Shown here in pieces: positions 1-6,377 of a DNA stretch of 10,621 bases. Origin of the DNA: an uncultured Eubacteriales bacterium (GTDB taxonomy: Bacteria > Bacillota > Clostridia > Peptostreptococcales > Anaerovoracaceae). Position 1 is the first letter of the stretch. Each line of letters opens with the position of its first letter. The translations under genes were made by a program, and so were the position numbers. A model generated the notes under the pieces. The model was not told where the DNA came from. It searched no databases and worked only from the letters and a program-made list of their open reading frames with translations. The DNA lies in assembly GCA_910585135.1 (NCBI GenBank), contig CAJUEB010000076.1:1-10621 (forward strand). The letters run 5' to 3'.

Positions 1-575
1 AAGCAGGTGAAATCAGCGAACTGCCCGGATTTCTTTCCATCCTTTACTGCTCCAAAGCCGTGGGATGAATCTGCGATAACTGCGATTTTACCTAACTTTT
101 CTTGCAAAACACTGCCCGGCTCTGCCATAAAGTCTAATCTATGCTTTTCCACTATTATATCTATTATCTCATAATCGCATATAATTCCTGCCAGATCAAC
201 GGCTATAATCGCCTTTGTTTTTTCCGTTATCGCTGAATCTAGTAACGTATAATCCATCTCAGGACGATCCTTCTGTATATCAACCATAACGGGCTTCGCC
301 CCTACATGACAAATGACACTGCAACTAGCCGTATATGTGTACGCAGGGACAATAACCTCATCCCCAGGACCGATATTCAAGACGCGGAGTGTCATTTCCA
401 TTGATGCTGTTGCTGAACTCAGACAGGCAGTTTTTTTCGTTCCAATATACTGACTGATTTTGCTTTCAAACTCTTTTGTTTTGGGACCTGTTGTAATCCA
501 GCCGGATTTCAAAGTTTCAACAACGGAGTCAATCTCTGTCTGTGAAATATCCGGCGGTGAAAAAGGTATATTCAT
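1..575 (-). CDS. DegT/DnrJ/EryC1/StrS-family sugar aminotransferase (3' end outside window)
   Basis: PLP-dependent aminotransferase that would transfer an amino group, usually from glutamate, to a keto-sugar nucleotide in the cytoplasm. The 191 residues present show the family's N-terminal layout: IPFSPPDIS start, SGWITTGPKTKEFE (residues 24-37), a Ser/Ala-rich PLP-phosphate loop (SSATASME, 53-60), GPGDEVIVPAYTYTAS (69-84), and IADSSHGFGA (167-176), whose Asp169 should contact the PLP pyridine nitrogen. The catalytic lysine lies further on, past the left edge, so activity cannot be confirmed. The ATG at 575 has GGAG nine bases upstream. The gene starts 15 nt after the dehydratase stop, so the two are co-transcribed. 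That pairing is the first two steps in UDP-bacillosamine-like and related 4-amino-sugar pathways. The exact sugar (4-amino-6-deoxy-GlcNAc type is most likely) is inference. No frameshift is seen. Confidence 0.93.
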   Translation of the reverse strand, partial: MNIPFSPPDISQTEIDSVVETLKSGWITTGPKTKEFESKISQYIGTKKTACLSSATASMEMTLRVLNIGPGDEVIVPAYTYTASCSVICHVGAKPVMVDIQKDRPEMDYTLLDSAITEKTKAIIAVDLAGIICDYEIIDIIVEKHRLDFMAEPGSVLQEKLGKIAVIADSSHGFGAVKDGKKSGQFADFTC

Positions 576-590
576 GTGTATTCTCCAAAT

Positions 591-2420
591 TTATATTGAT
601 TGCGGTTGATAAGTGTCGCATATTTTTTTGATTTCTTGCTTTATTCCATTACCATTTGTTTCAGCGGCTTCGATAAGCTGATCCAACTGTTTTAAGAACA
701 TATCGCTATCAATAGCAATCGGCTTTCCGATATAAATCAACTCATTTGGGGTACTTTCCAAGCCTTCCTCTGCCATCAGCAGTTCTTCATAGAGCTTCTC
801 TCCTGGCCTAAGACCCACGATTTCGATCTTAATATCGCGTTCCGGAATGAACCCTTTCATTTTAATAAGGTTAGTCGCCAGATCATAAATTTTAACGGGG
901 TGTCCCATATCCAGCACGAAAATTTCACCACCCTTGGCCATCAAACCAGCTTGCAGAACCAATGAAACAGCTTCGCTAACGGTCATAAAAAACCTAGTAA
1001 TTTCTCGGTGCGTAAGCGTGATTGGACCGCCCGACTCAATCTGTTTTAAGAAAAGAGGAATCACCGAGCCATTGCTGCCCAGTACATTTCCGAATCTTAC
1101 TGCTACAAACTCTGTATCCGAGCGTTTATTATAGGTTTGAATAATCATCTCACAAATACGCTTTGTCGCGCCCATTACATTCGTCGGCTTGACAGCTTTA
1201 TCCGTAGAAATTAAGACAAAACGCTTCACGTGGTACTGGTCAGCCAGTTTTGCCATATTAAGCGTACCCTTGCAGTTATTTTTAACCGCTTCATTCGGAG
1301 AATATTCCATAAGCGGTACATGTTTATGCGCTGCCGCGTGATATACAACATCGGGCTTGTAGGCTTCAAAGATTTCATTTATTCTGTCATAGTCCCTAAC
1401 GGATGCAATAAGCACTTTTACGTCCGTTTCCGGATAATATCGTTTTAACTCCATCTGTAGCTCGTAAGCGCTGTTTTCATAAATGTCTACAATAATTAAC
1501 TGCCTTGGCCTGTTCGCCACAAGCTGTCTGCACAATTCAGAACCAATCGTGCCACCGCCACCTGTCACCATGATCGTTTTTTCCGCGACAAAATCTGCCA
1601 ATTCAGGATTTTCAATCACAACGGCATCTCTTCCAAGCAGATCCTCATAATTCACATCCCGCACGGTTTGACTCAGGGATGTTGTGGTCAAACTAGATGC
1701 AATCGCAGGTAAACGCTTTAGCTTCGCATTCGTTTGTTGACAAATAGATAAAATATCACGAATCGTCGTCGGGCTGGCAGAAGGAATCGCTATGATAATT
1801 TCGTCTATTTGATATTTTTCTGCTATTTGCGGGATATCATTCCGATTGCCTAAAATAGGAATGCCATGAATGTATTTTCCCTTTTTAGAAGAATTATCAT
1901 CAATTACACACACGATCCGCGAATCTCCCGGACCATATTTCAATTCATTGATGAGAAGCGCCGCAGCCGAACCCGCACCAACGATCATGACATTACGCTG
2001 CTCCCCGGATTTTTCATATTTCTTTTTAAACTGCCGGATCAGCCTCACGGATATCCTGGATGCCGCTAATATAATAAACAGGAACACCCAATTAAACACA
2101 TAAAAACTGCGCGGCATGGCAACTCCTGCAAAAACGCGATACGCAACATACAACGCTTCAATCACGAGCGACGCCTTAAATACGGAAATCATTTCATCGA
2201 TCCCCGCATATGACCAAACACGGTTATATAATTTAAAAATTGCTAAGACTGCTATCGTAATCAGGATATCCACCGGAAGACACCTGATGGCAGGCTCTAA
2301 ATATGCGATATCCATCGTAAAGATACCAAACCGTAGCGCTAATGGCATGATGGAACTGAACGAAACGATCGCAATATCTATTATTATCAAAATGGCTATT
2401 CTTATGATTTTAGAACGCAT
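591..2420 (-). CDS. Membrane-bound NDP-sugar 4,6-dehydratase, CapD/WbpM/PglF type
   Basis: Probable UDP-N-acetylglucosamine 4,6-dehydratase, an inner-membrane enzyme for surface-polysaccharide or glycan sugars. At 609 aa it is full length for the long form of the family. Residues 1-130 hold about four hydrophobic membrane segments (near 7-28, 47-65, 83-100 and 107-122). Residues 143-250 form a first Rossmann-like nucleotide-binding domain (VMIVGAGSAA). Residues 280-580 are the extended short-chain dehydrogenase domain: TGGGGTIG at 286-293 binds NAD(P), and Thr406-Asp407-Lys408 followed by Met416 and Lys420 (PTNVMGATK) form the active site. Met in place of the usual catalytic Tyr is typical of this subfamily (PglF, WbpM) and supports dehydratase over simple epimerase. 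The ribosome binding site is weak (GGA 12 nt before the ATG). No other Met lies ahead of the first membrane segment, so this start is preferred. First gene of its operon, with a strong promoter 60-95 nt upstream. The sugar substrate is inferred. Confidence 0.95.
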   Translation of the reverse strand: MRSKIIRIAILIIIDIAIVSFSSIMPLALRFGIFTMDIAYLEPAIRCLPVDILITIAVLAIFKLYNRVWSYAGIDEMISVFKASLVIEALYVAYRVFAGVAMPRSFYVFNWVFLFIILAASRISVRLIRQFKKKYEKSGEQRNVMIVGAGSAAALLINELKYGPGDSRIVCVIDDNSSKKGKYIHGIPILGNRNDIPQIAEKYQIDEIIIAIPSASPTTIRDILSICQQTNAKLKRLPAIASSLTTTSLSQTVRDVNYEDLLGRDAVVIENPELADFVAEKTIMVTGGGGTIGSELCRQLVANRPRQLIIVDIYENSAYELQMELKRYYPETDVKVLIASVRDYDRINEIFEAYKPDVVYHAAAHKHVPLMEYSPNEAVKNNCKGTLNMAKLADQYHVKRFVLISTDKAVKPTNVMGATKRICEMIIQTYNKRSDTEFVAVRFGNVLGSNGSVIPLFLKQIESGGPITLTHREITRFFMTVSEAVSLVLQAGLMAKGGEIFVLDMGHPVKIYDLATNLIKMKGFIPERDIKIEIVGLRPGEKLYEELLMAEEGLESTPNELIYIGKPIAIDSDMFLKQLDQLIEAAETNGNGIKQEIKKICDTYQPQSI

Positions 2421-2464
2421 AGTTTGTTTTTTCCAATCACTATTTATATATCATTAGTATTGTC

Positions 2465-2479
2465 TGATTATCATAATCA
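2465..2479. promoter_or_regulatory. Perfect inverted repeat at the start of the dehydratase transcript
   Basis: TGATTA-TCA-TAATCA is a 6-bp perfect inverted repeat with a 3-nt centre, lying about 4-18 nt downstream of the predicted transcription start of the dehydratase operon. The position would suit a repressor operator. It is short and AT-rich, however, and the region around it is AT-rich too, so chance is a real alternative. It is too weak to be a terminator. The function is inference only. Confidence 0.3.
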
Positions 2480-2489
2480 TATGTTTTAT

Positions 2490-2518
2490 ATAATACCATA
2501 TTCGTGTGTTAATTTCAA
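2490..2518 (-). promoter_or_regulatory. Sigma-A-type promoter for the dehydratase/aminotransferase operon
   Basis: Read on the minus strand: TTGAAA at 2518-2513 (-35), a 17-nt spacer, and TATTAT at 2495-2490 (-10), preceded by TGG, which gives an extended -10 (TGn). One mismatch to consensus in each box. Transcription should start near 2483, leaving a leader of about 60 nt before the ATG at 2420. It faces away from the tRNA promoter, with the two -35 boxes only about 20 bp apart. Confidence 0.8.
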
Positions 2519-2537
2519 GGAAAGAACAATTGATCCC

Positions 2538-2566
2538 TTGCAACTTCCCCAAAAATCCCTTATAAT
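2538..2566 (+). promoter_or_regulatory. Promoter of the tRNA-Arg gene
   Basis: TTGCAA (2538-2543), a 17-nt spacer and a perfect TATAAT (2561-2566). Predicted transcription start is near 2573, about 18 nt before the mature tRNA 5' end, a usual distance for a bacterial tRNA. The strong match to consensus fits stable-RNA expression by the housekeeping sigma factor. Confidence 0.85.
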
Positions 2567-2590
2567 ATAAATCGTTCATCAACAAAATAT

Positions 2591-2666
2591 GCGCCGTTAG
2601 CTCAATGGATAGAGTCGCAGACTTCGAATCTGTCGGTTGGGGGTTCGAGTCCCTCACGGCGTGCCA
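2591..2666 (+). tRNA. tRNA-Arg (anticodon UCG)
   Basis: A 76-nt tRNA including encoded CCA (2664-2666). It folds by hand into a full cloverleaf: acceptor stem GCGCCGT with ACGGCGT (first pair G-U), D arm GCTC/GAGT with loop AATGGATA, anticodon stem GCAGA/TCTGT, anticodon loop CTTCGAA, a 5-nt variable loop, T stem GGGGG/CCCTC, and T loop TTCGAGT. The anticodon TCG reads CGA arginine codons, and through U34 possibly other CGN codons. It is the only plus-strand gene supported here and is a single-gene transcript with its own promoter and terminator. An open reading frame on the opposite strand through it is an artefact. Confidence 0.97.
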
Positions 2667-2669
2667 GCC

Positions 2670-2710
2670 AAAACCCTTGCAATTCCAGCGGTTGCATGGG
2701 TTTTTATTTT
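2670..2710 (+). terminator. Rho-independent terminator of tRNA-Arg
   Basis: The stem is formed by AAAACCC (2670-2676) with GGGTTTT (2698-2704), then a T-T mismatch, then TGCAA (2678-2682) with TTGCA (2692-2696), closing on a 9-nt loop. The run TTTTTATTTT (2701-2710) follows. It starts 4 nt after the CCA end of the tRNA. Read on the minus strand, the same hairpin has a weaker U tract (only the four U of the stem, followed by GGC). It might therefore also act, less efficiently, on transcripts arriving from the nucleotidase gene, for which no better terminator is visible. Confidence 0.85.
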
Positions 2711-2751
2711 GCCCTAGGGATTATAAATTCCCCATATGGAGGACAACCATG

Positions 2752-2797
2752 CCCGCTTTCCCGTATCCGCCAACCCATTTCACGCCCCGCTTTCCCG
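2752..2797. repeat. 12-bp direct repeat, two copies 34 nt apart
   Basis: CCCGCTTTCCCG occurs at 2752-2763 and again at 2786-2797, in the stretch between the tRNA terminator and the nucleotidase gene. Both copies are exact. No third full copy is seen, although a related TTTCCCCGC lies near 2879. The role is unknown. It could be a chance result in a C/T-rich stretch or the remains of a small regulatory site. No gene is supported in 2711-2901. Confidence 0.4.
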
Positions 2798-2901
2798 CAC
2801 TTGATTCTCAGACGGGCTTCACATCATCCTACAATTTTTTTCCTGCAACTTTGTCCACATACTTTCGCTCTATACTAATTTCCCCGCTATATTTCTTCTG
2901 C

Positions 2902-4821
2902 TCATTTTACTTTTTTCCCATTCCGCATCCGCCGCTTTTTCACCAGCATCACAACACCAGCTACCGCCAGCACCAACGCACACACCACGCCTGCCGCAAT
3001 CCAGAAAATCTGATTCGGCTGTTTCAAAAGCTCTATCGGATTCCAGCTATCGATTTCCATCTTTCGCCCCTGCACATTTCCATAATATGCCGGAACCGCA
3101 TCATCCTCAAATGAATCAAGGTACGACGCCAGCGCATACCATGCTTTTAATTCCTTCCCACCTGTATAGACGATATGATCCTCATAATTTGTAATCGGAT
3201 TTCCATCCACATCCTTCGGCTCAATGCTCAAAAGACCGAAAGACTTGTCCTTCACTGTGCCCAGCATCTGACAAGAGTACAGATCAGCCGCCACACTGTA
3301 CAGACGGTCGTCCTCCACAGGCACAGCACCAGTTCCGTCATTATATTTCACATCGACAGCTCGGTTCAGAATCAGTCTATGGGGATTCCATGCGTATTCC
3401 AGCCCGCTGCAATATAGCCTGGCAACGCCCATAAAATTAGAAATGCTAACATCCACCTCGGCAATCGTTTTCAGTTCTTTGCCAGTCACATACGCTTTCA
3501 CAAGTGGGTAGCCGGATGAACCATCCTTTCCATAACCGAGAGAGCTAACATTAAACGCATCCGAAACAGTAACCTCGCCTTTTAAAAAACTGCCCCTGAT
3601 TACCCCTAGCGGAACGATGGTGACTTCCGTCTCTTCCCCAGCCTGCTTCAATGCATACCGGTAAGAATCCGCAATCAGACTGCCAAGAGGCTCTTCGCCC
3701 TGTGTCAAGCCCAGCTGATCCACAGGCGTAAAAGAGATGTCATTAGAAGCAATCACCTGCTCTGCGGCATAACCATAGCCTTGAAAATAATGCGCATCGA
3801 CCAAGCTTTTGTATTGCGCGAGCGCAGCGTCTACCGCTGCATCACCTTCTATCGTTTCATCCAATGGAATCAATTCATAAGACGATAATTCGTATCTGCC
3901 GCTTGCTTTCTTCTTCACAACAGCATGGCCCATATAAGCATTATAACTGCCACAAGACACGATATACGTATCGCCTGCCTGCACAGCTTCATCCAGAGCC
4001 GTATGACTATGGCCGCTGATAATCAAATCAATATCAGGCACAGCCTCCGCCAGCAGGTAATCCTCCGTTTCCTCCATCACATCGTTTTCGTTTTCAAGCG
4101 TCCCGCAATGAGAAAGGCATATGATCATATCAACGTCTTCTTGTTCCTTGATCTGCGCTACAACATCCGCCGCCGCTGTTTTTGCATCTTTAAACAATAA
4201 ACCGCTTTCCGGCGCATATTCTACGGCGTTTCCACCAATCAAACCGAAAACCGCCGCACGCATATCGTTACGCTCAATCACCGTATATGGCTTGACACCA
4301 TACGCATCACAAGCATCCCGCAGCACCTTTGCATCTCGTTTCAATGCATCATCTGCCAAGGTCTTCTCCCAATCGATATTCGCGATCAGAAGCGGAACAT
4401 CTACGCCTTTTGCCGCATCAAGCATGGAAGCAAGCCCCAATGCCCTGTAATCAAATTCATGATTGCCAAAGGTCGTCGCATCAAATCCCAGCAATGCCAT
4501 CATATGAAGCTCTGAAGCATCCTTAGAAAAAATAGTCTGGTACGGCGTCCCCATGCTGAAATCACCGGCATCCAGCACGAAGCTGTCCGGATACGTTTCC
4601 TGAACATGTGTCATCGCTGCCTTCAGCTTTGCAAAACCGCCCACCTCGACGATCTCCCCATTCTTTTCCACCCTATCGGCACTCATATGGGAGTGCATAT
4701 CATGCGTGAAAATGACCGATACGCTATCAGTATCAGCCTTTTCTGCATATGCAAAAGAAGCAGGTACAATTCCCGCTAAGAGGAGCATGATTGCAAATGC
4801 GGTTTTCAAAGCAAATTTCAT
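2902..4821 (-). CDS. Secreted, membrane-anchored 5'-nucleotidase / 2',3'-cyclic phosphodiesterase-type metallophosphoesterase
   Basis: Two-metal phosphoesterase of the UshA/5'-nucleotidase family that should hydrolyse nucleotides outside the cell, salvaging nucleosides and phosphate. A signal peptide covers residues 1-26 (hydrophobic core, cleavage after AYA). The calcineurin-like domain (about 33-320) has THDMHSH (Asp41, His43), DAGD (Asp84, Asp87), GNHEFD (Asn120, His121), LSHCG (His238) and SGHSH (His271, His273), so all metal ligands are present. The 5'-nucleotidase C-terminal domain spans about 355-575. Its usual NxGxxR substrate motif is changed to PLGVIR (Arg409). A hydrophobic segment at 605-627 followed by a basic tail anchors it; there is no LPXTG. 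The ATG directly abuts the sppA stop (TAGATG), with GAGG inside the end of sppA, so translation is probably coupled. It is the last gene of the operon. The precise substrate is not determinable. Confidence 0.94.
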   Translation of the reverse strand: MKFALKTAFAIMLLLAGIVPASFAYAEKADTDSVSVIFTHDMHSHMSADRVEKNGEIVEVGGFAKLKAAMTHVQETYPDSFVLDAGDFSMGTPYQTIFSKDASELHMMALLGFDATTFGNHEFDYRALGLASMLDAAKGVDVPLLIANIDWEKTLADDALKRDAKVLRDACDAYGVKPYTVIERNDMRAAVFGLIGGNAVEYAPESGLLFKDAKTAAADVVAQIKEQEDVDMIICLSHCGTLENENDVMEETEDYLLAEAVPDIDLIISGHSHTALDEAVQAGDTYIVSCGSYNAYMGHAVVKKKASGRYELSSYELIPLDETIEGDAAVDAALAQYKSLVDAHYFQGYGYAAEQVIASNDISFTPVDQLGLTQGEEPLGSLIADSYRYALKQAGEETEVTIVPLGVIRGSFLKGEVTVSDAFNVSSLGYGKDGSSGYPLVKAYVTGKELKTIAEVDVSISNFMGVARLYCSGLEYAWNPHRLILNRAVDVKYNDGTGAVPVEDDRLYSVAADLYSCQMLGTVKDKSFGLLSIEPKDVDGNPITNYEDHIVYTGGKELKAWYALASYLDSFEDDAVPAYYGNVQGRKMEIDSWNPIELLKQPNQIFWIAAGVVCALVLAVAGVVMLVKKRRMRNGKKVK

Positions 4822-6291
4822 CTATTTCGTTACCTCACACATATATTGAAGCGGCAGCTCATTATTGCTTTCCATCAGTTCAGTCAACGCATTGATATCG
4901 CTGTTACCGCTGGCAGCCTCCGCCAGCTTGTCCATGCTCTGAATCAATCCGCCAAGCAGACCATACTCCGGTTCATAACGGAATTCATATACCTCGCAGT
5001 CCCAAAGCTCATATTCATCCATCATGTCATCGATCGCATCATCATAGGTTTCCACAATATCATCGATCAGGTGAACGCTTTGCGCTTGCTTTGCAGTATA
5101 AAGCCTGCCATCGGAAATACTGCGCACATAAGCCTCGTCCAAATTCCTGCCTTCCGCAACGATACCCACAAACTGATCGTACGCTTCATCCACAAGAGAC
5201 TGTAAAATCTGCTTCTGCTCGTCCGTAAGCGGCGCTGTCATGTCTCCCATGGCCTTATTTGCGCCAGAAGTTATCGTGGTCACACTGATCCCGTACTTTG
5301 ACAAAAGCCCCGATATGTCATAAAGATTTCCCATCGTAACGCCGATCGATCCAGTCCAGCAATTTCGGTTCGCTGCAATTTTATCGGCGGGAGCTGAAAT
5401 ATAATATCCCCCGGAGGTTGCCTGCGAGCCAAGATACGCATAAACCGGCCGTTCTGTCATGTCTTGATATTCCTTGATCTTTAAGTACAGCTCATCGCTT
5501 TCATAGACACCACCTCCCGGTGTATTGACGTACAACATCAGCCCCTCGTTATCGTCATTTTCCATCATTCCGTCGATCGCATCTAGCGCATAGGCATGAT
5601 TATAGGTCGTGTCGCCTTCCATGATCGTTCCCTCGATGTAAAGTACGCCGATATGATCCTCATGGATCGTTTCCGCGCCGGAAAGATATGAAGCATCCGA
5701 TCTCACATTGATACCAGCAAGTTGAAACAAAATAGCCAGCAAGATAATACCGCCCAAGATCGCGCCAAAAATGATGAACGGTTTTTTGTTGCTTTTCATC
5801 TGCTGAGCGCCTGCCATGCTGTAGGAATACGTTCCCCCGCTGTAAACCGTGCCCTGCGCCGCCTGATGATACTGCGCAGACTGACCATCTTGCGCAGAGG
5901 AACGATATCGAGCAGATTGGCCATACCGCGCCGCTTGGCCGTTTTGCGCCACATAACCATATTGTGCATATGTCCCCCGATCCTGACTGCCCTGTGGCAC
6001 ATCGCGATCCTGTGAAGGCTGCCCATCTTGTGCCACATCGCTATATTGCGCAGATTGACCGTTTTGCGCAGACTGACCAGGCATCATTTTCCCGCCTCCC
6101 TGCGAATCAGGCTGTGCGTTTTGCTGTGCCGCCTCTTTATTGAGCTTCCTACGCCAGGCATCCCTCGCAGTCACAGGTGCAGGGTCGGTTTGCCGCGTAT
6201 CCTCTGATACCGCAGAAACTTCCCACTGCGACGCTGATGCCCCAGAGTTTTCAAAAGCCTTTTTCACTTCTATATTCTTATTATCATCCAT
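4822..6291 (-). CDS. sppA: Signal peptide peptidase SppA (S49 serine protease) with long disordered N-terminus
   Basis: Membrane-bound serine protease that degrades signal peptides left in the membrane after secretion. At 489 aa it is much longer than the roughly 335-aa SppA of Bacillus subtilis. The extra length is a polar N-terminal region of about 170 residues, rich in Gln, Ala, Gly, Tyr and Ser (repeats at 73-146). A membrane segment follows at about 171-194, then one S49 domain: NTPGG oxyanion region (256-260), nucleophile Ser293 in TSGGYY, and general base Lys346 in SGANKAMGD. The Ser-Lys distance of 53 matches the single-domain Bacillus type (Ser147/Lys199). The ATG at 6291 is chosen because AAGGAG stands 8 nt upstream. 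A GTG or ATG at 6348 or 6345 would add 18-19 residues but has a poor ribosome binding site. thrS ends 86 nt upstream with no clear promoter between. Confidence 0.94.
   Translation of the reverse strand: MDDNKNIEVKKAFENSGASASQWEVSAVSEDTRQTDPAPVTARDAWRRKLNKEAAQQNAQPDSQGGGKMMPGQSAQNGQSAQYSDVAQDGQPSQDRDVPQGSQDRGTYAQYGYVAQNGQAARYGQSARYRSSAQDGQSAQYHQAAQGTVYSGGTYSYSMAGAQQMKSNKKPFIIFGAILGGIILLAILFQLAGINVRSDASYLSGAETIHEDHIGVLYIEGTIMEGDTTYNHAYALDAIDGMMENDDNEGLMLYVNTPGGGVYESDELYLKIKEYQDMTERPVYAYLGSQATSGGYYISAPADKIAANRNCWTGSIGVTMGNLYDISGLLSKYGISVTTITSGANKAMGDMTAPLTDEQKQILQSLVDEAYDQFVGIVAEGRNLDEAYVRSISDGRLYTAKQAQSVHLIDDIVETYDDAIDDMMDEYELWDCEVYEFRYEPEYGLLGGLIQSMDKLAEAASGNSDINALTELMESNNELPLQYMCEVTK
5854..6075 (-). 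repeat. Degenerate tandem repeats inside sppA (AQxGQSAQY-like)
   Basis: This stretch encodes residues 73-146 of SppA as imperfect 8-11-residue units, such as AQNGQSAQY, AQDGQPSQ, AQNGQAARYGQSARY and AQDGQSAQY. At the DNA level the words TTGCGCAGA and GACCGTTTTGCGC or close variants recur. The units vary in length and sequence, so this is an old, drifted repeat rather than a fresh slippage tract. The product part is cytoplasmic if the single membrane segment has the expected N-in orientation. Confidence 0.75.
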
Positions 6292-6377
6292 TCCTTTTTC
6301 TCCTTGCTCCAGCCAAACGAGAATCCCTGCCCCAACGCCATCCATCACCTATCCTACGCAATACGATTTCAATTACG

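Noticed and set aside
2454..2657. 67-codon minus-strand frame beginning MRDSNPQPTDSKSATLS
   Set aside because: It is the antisense translation of the tRNA-Arg gene, a familiar false protein, and it also covers both promoters.
2535..2682. CCCTTGCAA on both sides of the tRNA (2535-2543 and 2674-2682), possibly attachment sites
   Set aside because: Only 9 bp long. One copy is part of the tRNA -35 box and the other is part of the terminator stem. No integrase or mobile gene lies between or near them.
2591..2901. tRNA 3' end as an integration site for a mobile element
   Set aside because: The genes beyond the 3' end are an ordinary operon. I see no integrase and no second copy of the tRNA 3' end in the window.
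4985..5010. Possible LPXTG-like sorting signal or lipobox in the envelope proteins of this block
   Set aside because: Neither SppA nor the nucleotidase has an LPXTG or NPQTN motif before its hydrophobic segment, and neither has a Cys at a lipobox position. Plain membrane anchoring explains them.
6292..6377. Separate promoter or riboswitch in the 86-nt gap between thrS and sppA
   Set aside because: TTGAAA is present near the thrS stop, but no matching -10 box lies 16-18 nt downstream and no stable structured leader is apparent.
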